Below, piece by piece: positions 1 through 8,182 of a stretch of DNA of 21,709 nucleotides (position 1 is its first letter; every line of letters begins with the position of its first letter). Origin of the DNA: Cryomorphaceae bacterium (GTDB lineage Bacteria > Bacteroidota > Bacteroidia > Flavobacteriales_D > Crocinitomicaceae). Where the stretch lies: positions 1-21,709 of the forward strand of contig JAIXRD010000058.1 of NCBI GenBank assembly GCA_027485365.1. The letters run 5' to 3'. The notes under the pieces were generated by a model, which saw nothing but the letters and a program-made list of their open reading frames with translations, did no database searches and was not told the origin of the DNA. Position numbers and translations under genes: made by a program.

Positions 1-1110
1 CTTTGGCCTTTTCAAGTGGTGGTTTACGGAAGAACCCCTGAAACGTATGGGTCGGAATGGTATGCTACCCAAACCCCTCAATGTTCCAATGATTGTGAAA
101 TTGAAGTCCGCGGGTATGCACGTTATGGCGTAGCGCCCTACACCTTTACGCACCCGTGGACCAACGATACGGTGGTTACAGGCACAAATACAGGGTGTGG
201 AGCAGGATCAACGAACCACCTGTTTAATCTAACCGTTCCTACGTGTCCCTTATACTGTGATTCCACCTTTACCGTGTTAAATATTCCGCCCCCGGTTATA
301 ACGGATGCCTGTGGTACGGTAATTACAAGTATTGGGTTTGAAACGCTTCCCATTAAACCTGCCACTAACATTGATTTGGTGTATGACTCCGTCCTATGTT
401 CGGGGGAAACAACAACCATAAATCTTACCTCGTGTTTGGCGAACGGAACCGCCTATTACTTTGGCGAAGGACAAAGCGGACAAGGATCGTTTACCGTTTC
501 ACCCACTACAAATGATGCCCCAATCACCTTAAACTACAGCGCCTATGCTGAAGGGGATGGGTGTACTTCGGATACCTCGACGTTTCAACTGACGGTGTAC
601 AGTAATCCAACCGCTGCCTACCTTGTGAATCCAAATCCGGTGGTTGCGGGTATTGAAGCCGCGTTTCAAGATCAAAGCACCTCGCCAGCGTCCACCATAC
701 AACAATGGGTGTGGACCTTAGATGATAGTGTAATTAGCCTCACCCCTCAATGGAATAACTTGTATTTAACGCCAGCAAACCATGTATTGTGTTTAGCAAT
801 TCAAGATGCGGTTGGCTGTGTTGACACCCTGTGTTCACCTTTTGTTGTGGTGCCCGCAGAAGTAGCAACTCCAAATGTGATTACCCCGAATAATGACGGT
901 AAAAACGACATCCTTTCTTTTGAATATTTGGAATTCTATCCTGAAAATAGCTTGCGCATCTTAAACCGTTGGGGAGGCGTGGTGTTTGAACAAAACGGGT
1001 ATGCGAATACCTGGGATGGTGGAGAATTGATCGATGGTGTTTACTTCTATGTGTTAACGATTACCGAAAAGAACCAAACCTATAGCGGATTTTTTCATTT
1101 GATTCGCTAG
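1..1110 (+). CDS. T9SS surface protein with gliding-type (CHU_C) C-terminal domain, 5'-truncated
   Basis: The reading frame is open from base 1 (it continues upstream as LWPFQVVVYG), so only the C-terminal part of about 370 residues is present and the true start lies outside the window. The visible part is extracellular in character: many Cys, Thr and Asn residues, PKD/Ig-like stretches (for example PTAAYLVNPNPVVAG followed by an AFQDQST segment), and no membrane segment. The last 85 or so residues carry the pattern TPNVITPNNDGKND, then LRILNRWGGVVFE, then WDGG and GVYFYVLTI. This is the gliding-motility-associated C-terminal domain (CHU_C, type B sorting signal) that directs export through the type IX secretion system and is processed at the cell surface. 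The function of the passenger region cannot be read; such proteins are often adhesins. It ends 43 bases before pth with no obvious terminator. Confidence 0.9.
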   Translation, partial: LWPFQVVVYGRTPETYGSEWYATQTPQCSNDCEIEVRGYARYGVAPYTFTHPWTNDTVVTGTNTGCGAGSTNHLFNLTVPTCPLYCDSTFTVLNIPPPVITDACGTVITSIGFETLPIKPATNIDLVYDSVLCSGETTTINLTSCLANGTAYYFGEGQSGQGSFTVSPTTNDAPITLNYSAYAEGDGCTSDTSTFQLTVYSNPTAAYLVNPNPVVAGIEAAFQDQSTSPASTIQQWVWTLDDSVISLTPQWNNLYLTPANHVLCLAIQDAVGCVDTLCSPFVVVPAEVATPNVITPNNDGKNDILSFEYLEFYPENSLRILNRWGGVVFEQNGYANTWDGGELIDGVYFYVLTITEKNQTYSGFFHLIR

Positions 1111-1153
1111 GCATTTTCCGTTGATGCGCAGTTCTTTTGATTAATTTTATCCC

Positions 1154-1717
1154 ATGAAATTTCTGTTGGTTGGACTTGGTAATCCGGGTGCTGAGTATGA
1201 AGATACGCGTCATAACATTGGGTTTAGTGTATTGGATGCCTTGGCTAAAAAACACGACGGGTCGTTTTCCTTGGATCGCGGTGCACATAAAGCAAGCATT
1301 AAATTGCGTGGAAAACAAGTGGTGCTCATCAAACCCACAACCTACATGAATCTGTCAGGAAAAGCCGTTAATTATTGGCTTCAAAAAGAACAAATCAGTA
1401 AAGAAAACCTCTTGGTAATCACGGATGATCTGGCACTTCCTTTTGGGAAAATTCGCCTTAAAGGAGCCGGCTCCGACGGGGGACACAACGGCCTTAAAGA
1501 TATTCAGCAGACCCTACAAACTACGGCTTATGCGCGTTTACGTTTTGGTATTGGAAGTGATTTTCCGAAAGGAAGACAATCGGATTATGTGTTAGGGAAA
1601 TGGGACAAAGAAGAACAAGTCACCTTGAATGAACGGATAACCCTTGCGGTGGAAGCCTGTGAGGCGTTTTGTACGATAGGGCTTCAATTAGCCATGACCT
1701 ATTGCAATGGGAAATAA
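1154..1717 (+). CDS. pth: Peptidyl-tRNA hydrolase
   Basis: This enzyme cleaves the ester bond of peptidyl-tRNA released from stalled or aborted translation and so recycles tRNA in the cytoplasm. The 187-residue product has the normal bacterial length. Hallmarks are visible in order: VGLGNPG with Asn10, TRHNIGF with the catalytic His20, TTYMNLSG with Asn66, ITDDLALPFG with Asp91, and GGHNGLKDI with Asn112. These match the known substrate-binding and catalytic residues of the E. coli enzyme (Asn10, His20, Asn68, Asp93, Asn114). The ATG start places LLVGLGNPG at the family's usual N-terminal position. The gene follows the surface-protein gene by 43 bases and precedes an AIM24-family gene by 81 bases. 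It is probably expressed constitutively. No anomalies are seen. Confidence 0.97.
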   Translation: MKFLLVGLGNPGAEYEDTRHNIGFSVLDALAKKHDGSFSLDRGAHKASIKLRGKQVVLIKPTTYMNLSGKAVNYWLQKEQISKENLLVITDDLALPFGKIRLKGAGSDGGHNGLKDIQQTLQTTAYARLRFGIGSDFPKGRQSDYVLGKWDKEEQVTLNERITLAVEACEAFCTIGLQLAMTYCNGK

Positions 1718-1769
1718 ATTCCTTGGCAAGATTTAACAAATTTCAACAATAGAATTAAACAAGCACGAT

Positions 1770-1777
1770 TACTTTCG
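1770..1777 (+). promoter_or_regulatory. Candidate Bacteroidota -7 promoter element
   Basis: TACTTTCG matches the Bacteroidota -7 consensus TAnnTTTG with one mismatch and lies 21 bases before the ATG of the AIM24-family gene. No convincing -33 TTG element sits 19-21 bases upstream, so the call rests on one short motif and its position. Confidence 0.3.
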
Positions 1778-1798
1778 TGAAGTAAATAATAATACCCT

Positions 1799-2593
1799 AT
1801 GAGAAACAACCACGAAATCGATTATTACATCCACGGCGAAGAAATGCAAATGGTGGAAATTGAATTAGACCCCCAAGAAACGGCCATTGCTGAATCTGGC
1901 TCGTTCATGTATATGGATCCAGGAATTCAAATGGAAACCATTTTTGGCGACGGATCGCAGCAACAAAGCGGATTCATGAATAAATTATGGGGGGCCGGAA
2001 AACGCTTGTTAACGGGCGAAAGCTTGTTCATGACCGCCTTTACACATACGGGATCAGGTAAGGCTAAAGTAGCATTTGCATCGCCCTACCCCGGTAAAAT
2101 AATTCCAATCGATTTACAGCAATATGGTGGGAAAATAATCTGTCAAAAAGATTCCTTTCTTGCTGCGGCCAAAGGGGTTTCAGTAGGAATAGAATTTCAA
2201 CGAAAACTGGGAACGGGACTCTTTGGAGGCGAAGGGTTTATTATGCAAAAACTGGAAGGCGACGGCTTAGCTTTTTGTCATGCCGGGGGCTATGTAATGA
2301 AACGCACCCTGAATCCAGGAGAAACACTTCGAATTGACACCGGGTGCATCGTCGCATACACGCAAACCATTGACTATGATATTCAGTTTGTGGGTGGAAT
2401 TAAAAACACCTTATTCGGAGGCGAAGGGTTGTTTTTTGCAACACTCACAGGCCCCGGAGAAGTATGGTTGCAGAGCTTGCCAGTATCAAGACTTGCCTCA
2501 CGCATTCTAGCATATGGAACCGGCACAAGAAAAGAAGAGGGTTCCGGACTACTTGGTGGACTCGGAAATTTACTAGACGGCGACGGAAGGTAA
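1799..2593 (+). CDS. AIM24 / TIGR00266 family protein
   Basis: The 264-residue protein belongs to the AIM24/TIGR00266 family, a beta-rich double-barrel fold whose bacterial function is not established; the name comes from a yeast mitochondrial protein. Recognition rests on the N-terminal MQMVEIELDPQETAIAESGSFMYMDPGIQM segment, on two copies of a LFGGEG motif (LFGGEGFIMQKLEGDG in the middle and LFGGEGLFFATLTGPG near the end), and on VWLQSLPVSRLASRI just before a Gly-rich tail (GSGLLGGLGNLL). There is no signal peptide or membrane helix, so it is probably cytoplasmic or peripherally membrane-bound. It has its own candidate promoter element upstream and a strong terminator 20 bases downstream, so it may be a single-gene unit. 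Confidence 0.85.
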   Translation: MRNNHEIDYYIHGEEMQMVEIELDPQETAIAESGSFMYMDPGIQMETIFGDGSQQQSGFMNKLWGAGKRLLTGESLFMTAFTHTGSGKAKVAFASPYPGKIIPIDLQQYGGKIICQKDSFLAAAKGVSVGIEFQRKLGTGLFGGEGFIMQKLEGDGLAFCHAGGYVMKRTLNPGETLRIDTGCIVAYTQTIDYDIQFVGGIKNTLFGGEGLFFATLTGPGEVWLQSLPVSRLASRILAYGTGTRKEEGSGLLGGLGNLLDGDGR

Positions 2594-2613
2594 ATTAGGA
2601 TTTATTTTAAAAG

Positions 2614-2639
2614 AAAAACGCCCCATGAGGGCGTTTTTT
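2614..2639. terminator. Bidirectional rho-independent terminator
   Basis: A perfect 10-base stem, AAAAACGCCC (2614-2623) pairing with GGGCGTTTTT (2629-2638), has a 5-base loop and is flanked by an A-run on the left and a T-run on the right. It lies between two convergent genes (AIM24 family on plus, Gly-rich secreted protein on minus), so it can terminate transcription from both directions. Confidence 0.88.
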
Positions 2640-2660
2640 ATTGCTGTAAAACCAACTCCA

Positions 2661-5000
2661 TTAAATCTTAATAATTCGGACTGTTTTAATTCCTTGTTCA
2701 TCTTGGGCATTTATAAAATAAATCCCTTGTGGGGCAGACAAGGCGGTAGAAACCGCGGTTTGGTTGAATAGATGCGTTTCATAAATAATCTTTCCGCCCA
2801 CATCGGTTATGGTAAGATTCCCGGTAAATGCCTCAGCAAAGGTTATGCTTACTTTATTTACCACCGGATTCGGTGCCACACTAAATGGGGCAGATGAAAG
2901 GTCAGTTAACCCAATATAATTAATCGTAACACAGTTTGAGGTATCAGAACAACCGTTCGCATTCGTGCTCACCACGGCGTATGTTCCGTTTTGGGTGATA
3001 AGCAATGAAGAGCCATTCGCACCCGGTAAACTTGCTCCTGTAGTACAATTAATCCATTGATACGACAAGCCCGACGTATTGGAACAAAGCAATTCAGAAC
3101 CGTTGCTTGGATTAATAGCAATCGTATTGTTTATCTGATCTACAAACAAATGAAGCGTAACCACACTGTCACACCCTTGTATTGTATTATAGGTCGCGGT
3201 ATAATCTCCCGCTTGGGTGTAATATTGTCCGTTAAATAACACTTGTTCTCCTTGACAGATGGTTTGGGTTGACTCACTGGTTTGACTTGCGCAACCGATG
3301 TAGATAAAATCGCGATACGTTGTTGAGGCCAACGCATCTACTTGGGCATTGAGCGTGGTGTATCCTGTTGACCCATTGGTAAATGTAGTTGGGTTTGTGT
3401 TGCTGTTACTTACTGCCACAGGCGTTGAAATTCCCCAAACTACCGTTGTTGCACCAAGCGCTTCTGCGGTCATTGTAGCATTAGAACAATACACAAAAGA
3501 CACATGAATTACCGGTTGTCCCTGAAGATTAAAGGTATCGATTTGGTTTGTTAAGGTATCCCCCGAAACAAGGTACACGGCTTGACTTATACCGTTGGCT
3601 CCATCGCCTCCCTTTCCTCCTGCTCCTCCAGCACCACCAGAACCTCCGGCACCACCATCACCAATTTCTGCAGTACACGTAGCTTGAACACCTCCGCCGG
3701 TTCCTCCGTTGCCTCCAACACCGCCATTACCTCCAACACCACCGGTTCCTGCTGTACCCGCTTGAATGAAACAATCCCAAAGGTTTCCATTTGAACCGTT
3801 GTAGTTAATATAAATTCCAAAAGAACTTCCAGCTCCATAACCGCCTTGACCGCCTTGGCCACCTTGGCCGCCGCCACCACCACCTGAACCTCCGTTACCT
3901 GGTCCATTATCACAAAATGTACAGGTTTGTCGGCCACCGCCTCCACCAGAACCTCCACCAGAACCTCCGCATCCATCCGCTCCATTAGCCGCTTGTGTAC
4001 CCGGTGTCCAAAATCCGGTTAGTGTTGTACCGTTCGCACCATTCGCACCAAGTGCACCCGCTGTACCGGCGATTCCATTTCCTCCCGCAGTACCATTTCC
4101 TCCAGGATCTCCGTCATTTCCTTTATTACCAGAGGCCCCGCCATTTCCACAAGCAGAAGCTCCACCAACTGCACCTAATCCAGCATTATTTGCGGTACAT
4201 TCATCACCTCCGGCACCTCCGCCAGCACCAGAACCACCATTTCGCCCAGTTCCTGCCAAGCCCGCTGAACCTGGATTAGAATTTCCTGTTTGTTGAGCTC
4301 CACCAGCACCACCAGCAACTCCTCCGCCACCTTGACCGCCTACACCACCAGCTCCGCCGGCATTTCCATTACTAAAGGTACACGATCCACCATCACAACT
4401 TCCTGGTCCCCCTTGAGCACCATTGCCTCCATTTACCCCATTTGCTCCTATTGTTCCGGATAATCCAGCGCCAGCGTTACCTGCTAATAATTGACAACGC
4501 ACAAGATCGTAGGAAGAACAGCTGTCCATATAAATACCATATACAGAAACACCATACGGCATGGCCAGCGTTGGAGCCGGAGCATTCGCAGTTTGAATGG
4601 TTAAATCTTGAAAACGAAACCCGCTGTTGTTAACTAATTCAATGGCAGAAATACGCGGTGCAGTAACCGGTCCAATGGGATTCAAGTCTGATCTGTAAAT
4701 GGTTGTTGCTCCTGCTAAACTTGTTTTAGTCCAAGCCAAGGTGTCAATAAAGCCTCCTTCAATAACAACGTGTTGTCCATTTAACGTTAGTGCGCTTTGT
4801 ATGGTATAGGTCCCTTGTGCAACTCGAATATAACTTCCGTTGGGCGCCGTAGAAAAGGCTGTTGACAAATCCATTGGGTCATTCATTGTACCAATTCCGG
4901 TAGGTAAACCGGCCGTAGTTACATAGATTACTTCACATTGTGAAAATGCTTTAATTGCAAAAAAACAAGCTAAAACAAGTACGTATATTCTTTTGTTCAT
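2661..5000 (-). CDS. Secreted glycine-rich repeat protein with T9SS type A sorting domain
   Basis: I place the start at the ATG at 5000 (779 residues), not the in-frame ATG at 5027. From 5000 the protein begins with a clean signal peptide (MNKRIYVLVLACFFAIKAFSQ), and the upstream ATG falls beyond a candidate -7 promoter element. Next comes a beta-helix-like segment (GTYTIQSALTL, HVVIEGGF). About residues 174-467 then form a low-complexity block of GGxGGxGG, GANG and GNGG runs with scattered Cys. After that come a repeat common in Bacteroidota (TICQGEQVLFNGQYYTQAGDYT ... GCDSVVTLHL) and a C-terminal sorting domain (FSVAPNPVVNKVSI ... GKIIYE ... GIYFINAQDEQG ... VRIIKI). The protein should be exported by Sec, then by T9SS, and anchored or released outside. 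The Gly-rich part may be a flexible, disordered or polyglycine-helix stalk. Its biological role is unknown. Confidence 0.88.
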   Translation of the reverse strand: MNKRIYVLVLACFFAIKAFSQCEVIYVTTAGLPTGIGTMNDPMDLSTAFSTAPNGSYIRVAQGTYTIQSALTLNGQHVVIEGGFIDTLAWTKTSLAGATTIYRSDLNPIGPVTAPRISAIELVNNSGFRFQDLTIQTANAPAPTLAMPYGVSVYGIYMDSCSSYDLVRCQLLAGNAGAGLSGTIGANGVNGGNGAQGGPGSCDGGSCTFSNGNAGGAGGVGGQGGGGVAGGAGGAQQTGNSNPGSAGLAGTGRNGGSGAGGGAGGDECTANNAGLGAVGGASACGNGGASGNKGNDGDPGGNGTAGGNGIAGTAGALGANGANGTTLTGFWTPGTQAANGADGCGGSGGGSGGGGGRQTCTFCDNGPGNGGSGGGGGGQGGQGGQGGYGAGSSFGIYINYNGSNGNLWDCFIQAGTAGTGGVGGNGGVGGNGGTGGGVQATCTAEIGDGGAGGSGGAGGAGGKGGDGANGISQAVYLVSGDTLTNQIDTFNLQGQPVIHVSFVYCSNATMTAEALGATTVVWGISTPVAVSNSNTNPTTFTNGSTGYTTLNAQVDALASTTYRDFIYIGCASQTSESTQTICQGEQVLFNGQYYTQAGDYTATYNTIQGCDSVVTLHLFVDQINNTIAINPSNGSELLCSNTSGLSYQWINCTTGASLPGANGSSLLITQNGTYAVVSTNANGCSDTSNCVTINYIGLTDLSSAPFSVAPNPVVNKVSITFAEAFTGNLTITDVGGKIIYETHLFNQTAVSTALSAPQGIYFINAQDEQGIKTVRIIKI
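3600..4480 (-). repeat. Glycine-codon low-complexity block inside the secreted protein
   Basis: Read on the plus strand this stretch is dominated by CCN triplets (cctccacc, ccaccacc, cctccgg), the antisense of GGN glycine codons. It encodes about 290 residues rich in Gly, Ala and Asn with irregular GGxGG periodicity. It is a degenerate coding repeat with no clear unit length and not a tandem array of identical copies. It also generates spurious open frames on both strands. Confidence 0.85.
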
Positions 5001-5016
5001 AGGTGTTAAATTTAAG

Positions 5017-5047
5017 CGAATGTACATTTTTAAGGGGGCAAATCCAA
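5017..5047 (-). promoter_or_regulatory. Candidate promoter of the glycine-rich secreted protein
   Basis: Read on the minus strand, TTG (plus 5045-5047) is followed after 20 bases by TACATTCG (plus 5017-5024). This matches the Bacteroidota -33 TTG / -7 TAnnTTTG arrangement and spacing with one mismatch in the -7 element. It lies 16 bases before the chosen ATG at 5000 and argues against the longer start at 5027. Confidence 0.45.
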
Positions 5048-5227
5048 GTGTTTTTATATTTCATTTGGTTGTTTAACCTACCTAAACCATTCTGTAACAT
5101 TCAGTTAAAATCACGTTTGGTGAAACTAAGAACATCTTAACGTTTATTGACATTTTCTTTAGGAGTAAAACACGTAACTTAGAAGTAAGTCAAGAGACCA
5201 GAGTATTCACGTTTAATTCTTTATACT

Positions 5228-5413
5228 ATGAAACGCATCTTAACGAAATGGGACAAATTAAAACTGGGACGACGCCTACACTACCTTCAAAAAAGATTAC
5301 ACCGCGCAGAAGAAAACGGATATCAAGATAAAATAGACAAGTATACGCGCTATATTCGAGAGGTACGAGAACAATTAAAACACGTTAAAGAACCGATTCG
5401 GCGCTTGGGTTAA
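5228..5413 (+). CDS. Small basic helical protein, unknown function
   Basis: A 61-residue ORF with an ATG start, very rich in Lys, Arg and Glu and without Cys. The heptad-like spacing of Leu, Ile and Tyr across LHYLQKRLHRAEENGYQDKIDKYTRYIREVREQL suggests one or two amphipathic helices or a coiled coil. I do not recognise the family. It has a free 227-base upstream region that leaves room for a promoter, although I find no convincing -33/-7 pair. Its last 29 bases overlap the 3' end of truB on the opposite strand, so the two genes are convergent. The coherent charged-helix composition argues for a real gene. The short length and the overlap argue for caution. Confidence 0.5.
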   Translation: MKRILTKWDKLKLGRRLHYLQKRLHRAEENGYQDKIDKYTRYIREVREQLKHVKEPIRRLG

Positions 5414-6083
5414 TTTGCTCAATCCATTGTTCAACCGATGATGCTTGGTCAATCGTAAATCGTCCGGATTGGGTGCGACGCAGCGCAATTAAGGTCGCCC
5501 CTGAATTAAGTCGCTGGCCAAAATCTTGGGCGATGGAACGAATATATGTTCCTTTGGTACACGTAATTTCGAAATCGACTTCTGGAAAGCGATCGGCGTT
5601 TACATTGAATTTACTAATCGTAATTTGATGCGCTTTAATGCTTACCTCCTTGCCTGCTCTGGCAAATAAATAGGCGCGCTTTCCATCGATTTGTTTTGCC
5701 GAATACACGGGGGCAGTTTGTGTTTGTTCGCCCAAAAAACCAGCAGCAACATGATTGATTAATTCCGGGGTGATGTGGTCGATATCAAAGGTTTCATTGT
5801 ACTCCGTTTCTAAATCGAACGATGGGGTGGTTTTTCCGAGTAAAAACGTGCCGGTGTATGTTTTCTCATCCGCCATGTAGGTTTCTACATTCTTGGTTTG
5901 TTTTCCTGTACAAATGATAAGTAACCCAGTCGCAAGTGGGTCAAGCGTGCCTGCATGGCCTACCTTGATTTTTTTAACCTTTAGTGCTTGCTTGAGGTTC
6001 CAACGGATTTTATTTACCACATCAAAGGATGTCCACCCATAGGGCTTATCCACTAACAACACTTCTCCTTCTTGAAAATTCAT
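5385..6083 (-). CDS. truB: tRNA pseudouridine(55) synthase
   Basis: TruB converts U55 in the T-loop of tRNAs to pseudouridine. The 232-residue protein has the family N-terminus GEVLLVDKPYGWTSFDVV and the catalytic motif VGHAGTLDPLATGLLIICTGKQTK, with Asp48 as the nucleophile. It also has the TYTGTFLLG and DFEITCTKGTYIRSIAQDFG segments. It ends after ALRRTQSGRFTIDQASSVEQW, so it is the short form with little or no C-terminal PUA domain. The ATG overlaps the end of uppP by 4 bases (ATGA), indicating translational coupling in the ftsX-DUF3098-uppP-truB operon. The 3' end overlaps the small convergent ORF by 29 bases. Confidence 0.97.
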   Translation of the reverse strand: MNFQEGEVLLVDKPYGWTSFDVVNKIRWNLKQALKVKKIKVGHAGTLDPLATGLLIICTGKQTKNVETYMADEKTYTGTFLLGKTTPSFDLETEYNETFDIDHITPELINHVAAGFLGEQTQTAPVYSAKQIDGKRAYLFARAGKEVSIKAHQITISKFNVNADRFPEVDFEITCTKGTYIRSIAQDFGQRLNSGATLIALRRTQSGRFTIDQASSVEQWIEQINPSAESVL

Positions 6084-6955
6084 CGCGTTGCGGTTGCCTG
6101 GGATTTACACTCCGTCTTTTGTTTTTGCTTATCCGATCCGGGCTCTTGATTAATAAACAAGGCAATTAAAATTATACCAACGACAATGCGATAAATCCCC
6201 CAAACCTTGAATCCATACTTCTGTAAAAAGGAAATGAAACTCTTAATGGCAATGAAAGCCACAATAAACGATGCGACATTTCCAATAAGGAACACCAAGG
6301 TGTTTTCAGTGGAACTTAAAATCATTTCAAATCCTTTAGTTTCGTGTCCGTTCACGCACCAATCTTTTAGTAAAACAGAATATAGCGTAACGGCAGCCAT
6401 GGTTGGTACAGCCAAAAAGAAGCTAAACTCTGCGGCAGATTTTCGGTTTAATCCTTGCTGCATCCCACCAATTATTGAGGCTGCAGATCGACTAACACCG
6501 GGCATCATAGCTAAACACTGCCATAGCCCAATAAATAAACCTTGACGTGTAGAAACCTCTTGATCTTTTATCTGCGCCTGCTTGGCAAAGATTCGGTCTA
6601 TAAAAAGCAACAACACACCGCCTGCTATGAGCACGACCGCAATGATTAATGGTTTTTCAAATACCTCCTCGATTTTATCGTCAAAGAGTTTTCCCAATAC
6701 TAATGCGGGAAGCACTGCGATGGCTAATACCCGATAAAAAGACCATTTAATGTTTACAAAAAATCGCTTCCAATACGCCACAACCACGGCTAAAATAGCT
6801 CCAAACTGAATGGAAACTGTAAACATTTTCACGTACTCCGTTTGTTGGATTCCAAGTAATTCTTCGGTAAATAATAAATGGGCGGTACTCGAAACGGGCA
6901 AAAATTCAGTTAAGCCCTCAACGAGTGCAAGCAGTAAAGCCTCAAGAATTGACAT
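6080..6955 (-). CDS. uppP: Undecaprenyl-diphosphatase
   Basis: An integral membrane phosphatase (UppP/BacA) that dephosphorylates undecaprenyl pyrophosphate to recycle the lipid carrier for peptidoglycan and other envelope polymers. In the 291-residue sequence the first signature is EGLTEFLPVSSTAHL (residues 13-27, with Glu17 and the SST run). The second, PGVSRSAASIIGG, lies near residue 150. Multiple hydrophobic helices cover the rest of the chain (for example AVLPALVLGKL, LIIAVVLIAGGVLLLFI, IVVGIILIALFI). A polar Lys/Gln-rich tail follows the last helix. The gene starts 3 bases after the DUF3098 gene and overlaps truB by 4 bases. High confidence from motifs and length. Confidence 0.96.
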   Translation of the reverse strand: MSILEALLLALVEGLTEFLPVSSTAHLLFTEELLGIQQTEYVKMFTVSIQFGAILAVVVAYWKRFFVNIKWSFYRVLAIAVLPALVLGKLFDDKIEEVFEKPLIIAVVLIAGGVLLLFIDRIFAKQAQIKDQEVSTRQGLFIGLWQCLAMMPGVSRSAASIIGGMQQGLNRKSAAEFSFFLAVPTMAAVTLYSVLLKDWCVNGHETKGFEMILSSTENTLVFLIGNVASFIVAFIAIKSFISFLQKYGFKVWGIYRIVVGIILIALFINQEPGSDKQKQKTECKSQATATR

Positions 6956-6958
6956 GAA

Positions 6959-7228
6959 TTATTTGGTATTCTGAATTTCTCCGTTGTTCGGGTCGCTCGG
7001 CGGATTTTTTTTCATAATGGCGTAAAAAATCACGACATATCCAATGATGATTAAAAACGGAGCTAAGGTGATTCTGATCGGACTAAACAACTCATCCGCG
7101 TTAAACTTGCTTGGGTCATCAGATCCCCCACCAATCATCAATATAAAACCTAATACATTAATGATTAAACCGATAATCAAAAACTTATAATTCTTAGGGT
7201 CGAAGCCGAAATGTTTAATCTTACTCAT
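6959..7228 (-). CDS. DUF3098 family small membrane protein
   Basis: An 89-residue protein with two hydrophobic helices (YKFLIIGLIINVLGFILMIGGG, about residues 14-35, and ITLAPFLIIIGYVVIFYAIM, about 53-72). They are separated by a polar loop, DDPSKFNADELFSPIR. The short N-terminal FGFDPKNYKF, the GGGSDDPSKFN loop and the overall size fit DUF3098, a family of unknown function common in Bacteroidota and typically encoded beside ftsX and uppP. Here it lies 1 base from ftsX and 3 bases from uppP, so it is cotranscribed with them. A role near division or envelope synthesis is only an inference from this context. Confidence 0.85.
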   Translation of the reverse strand: MSKIKHFGFDPKNYKFLIIGLIINVLGFILMIGGGSDDPSKFNADELFSPIRITLAPFLIIIGYVVIFYAIMKKNPPSDPNNGEIQNTK

Positions 7229-7229
7229 A

Positions 7230-8114
7230 CTAATATAATTTGTCCAGTTTCATTCGCAAATACTTGTTTAATGCAAACCATGTGGACACGAAAGTAATAA
7301 AAACACCCGTGGCAATCAATCCACCAATTAAGATTAATAAATTAATTAGTGAAAAGGTGAGTTCTATGGTCTCTAAGGTATTATTCAATGCATAAAAAAC
7401 TGTTACGAGTAAAGCCAAGGCAATCATCGCTGAAATCAATCCATTGCGGATCGCTTGAAGCAGAAAAGGTTTACGCACGAAAGCCGCTGTTGCTCCAACC
7501 AATTGCATGGTTTTAATCGTAAATCTTCGAGAATAAAGCGCCATACGAATGGTGTTGTTAATCATCGCTACAGCAATCACAATTAACAAGAGCGCGATAG
7601 AAATAAAGAGAATCACAAACTGCTTAAACCCAAGATTAACTCGCTCCACTGAAGAAGCATCATAACTTACCTCATCGATTACATCTTTGTATGAATTAAG
7701 TAATTTGTTTTTAATGGCTATAAGTCCTGTTTTTGTAGCATGTTTTTCATTTGGAGAAAAACACAGCGAAGGCGGCAAGGGATTTTCTTCTTCGAACAAC
7801 ACCTTGATATCTTCAGAACCTTCTCCGGTAAATTCTTCAACCGCGCGTTCAGCTGAAACAAACCATACGCGCTTTAATTCTGGCCATGATTGAATTTGGG
7901 CTTCGATTTGCTTGATGTCCGCATCTTTAACATCTGCATTAAAGAAAATATCACATTGTATACTTTCTTTTGCTTGTTTTTGAATCGACTGAAGCGCCAT
8001 AGAACCACTTAACACGACTCCTGTTAAGAAAAGAACCAATGAAATACCAATAATGGTAGAAAGGTAACTGCTTCGTATACCTCGTTTTGTATATTTTTCG
8101 ATAGAATCCGCCAT
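7230..8114 (-). CDS. ftsX: Permease-like cell division protein FtsX
   Basis: FtsX is the membrane partner of the ATPase FtsE. The FtsEX complex links the divisome to activation of peptidoglycan hydrolases. The 294-residue product has the expected topology. A cytoplasmic N-terminus precedes TM1 (about residues 20-42), then an extracytoplasmic domain of about 120 residues (including DIFFNADVKDADIKQIEAQI and a VWFVSAERAVEEF stretch). Three further helices follow (about 167-190, 213-237 and 255-280), with the FtsX-type segment NTIRMALYSRRFTIKTMQLVGAT in the cytoplasmic loop. No ftsE is adjacent, which is common in Bacteroidota. It heads the ftsX-DUF3098-uppP-truB cluster and has a candidate -7 element just upstream. 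Confidence 0.93.
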   Translation of the reverse strand: MADSIEKYTKRGIRSSYLSTIIGISLVLFLTGVVLSGSMALQSIQKQAKESIQCDIFFNADVKDADIKQIEAQIQSWPELKRVWFVSAERAVEEFTGEGSEDIKVLFEEENPLPPSLCFSPNEKHATKTGLIAIKNKLLNSYKDVIDEVSYDASSVERVNLGFKQFVILFISIALLLIVIAVAMINNTIRMALYSRRFTIKTMQLVGATAAFVRKPFLLQAIRNGLISAMIALALLVTVFYALNNTLETIELTFSLINLLILIGGLIATGVFITFVSTWFALNKYLRMKLDKLY

Positions 8115-8118
8115 ACTG

Positions 8119-8126
8119 CGAAATTA
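8119..8126 (-). promoter_or_regulatory. Candidate -7 element upstream of ftsX
   Basis: On the minus strand TAATTTCG (one mismatch to TAnnTTTG) lies 4 bases before the ftsX ATG, inside the 68-base gap after ispG. If used, the ftsX transcript would be almost leaderless. No clear -33 element at the right spacing. Confidence 0.3.
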
Positions 8127-8182
8127 CTCGCTACTTCCGATGGAAAATTACCTTATGGAAGGAATATTCAACGAATGAATGT

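Noticed and set aside
138..419. Minus-strand ORF inside the CHU_C surface protein
   Set aside because: Shadow frame opposite a well-supported coding region, with no recognisable features.
3582..4279. Several open frames on both strands within the glycine-rich gene
   Set aside because: They are by-products of the repetitive GGN codons of the secreted protein; their products are low-complexity (His/Leu or Val/Glu-rich) and have no start context.
5147..5182. Promoter for the small ORF at 5228 (TTGACA-like and TAACTTAG)
   Set aside because: The spacing between the two elements is 25 bases and the -7 match is imperfect; too weak to call.
6207..6545. Plus-strand ORF opposite uppP
   Set aside because: Antisense of conserved uppP motifs; no independent support.
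8127..8182. Possible terminator between ispG and ftsX (CCTT/AAGG around 8151-8162)
   Set aside because: The stem is only 4 bases with no T-run in the direction of transcription.
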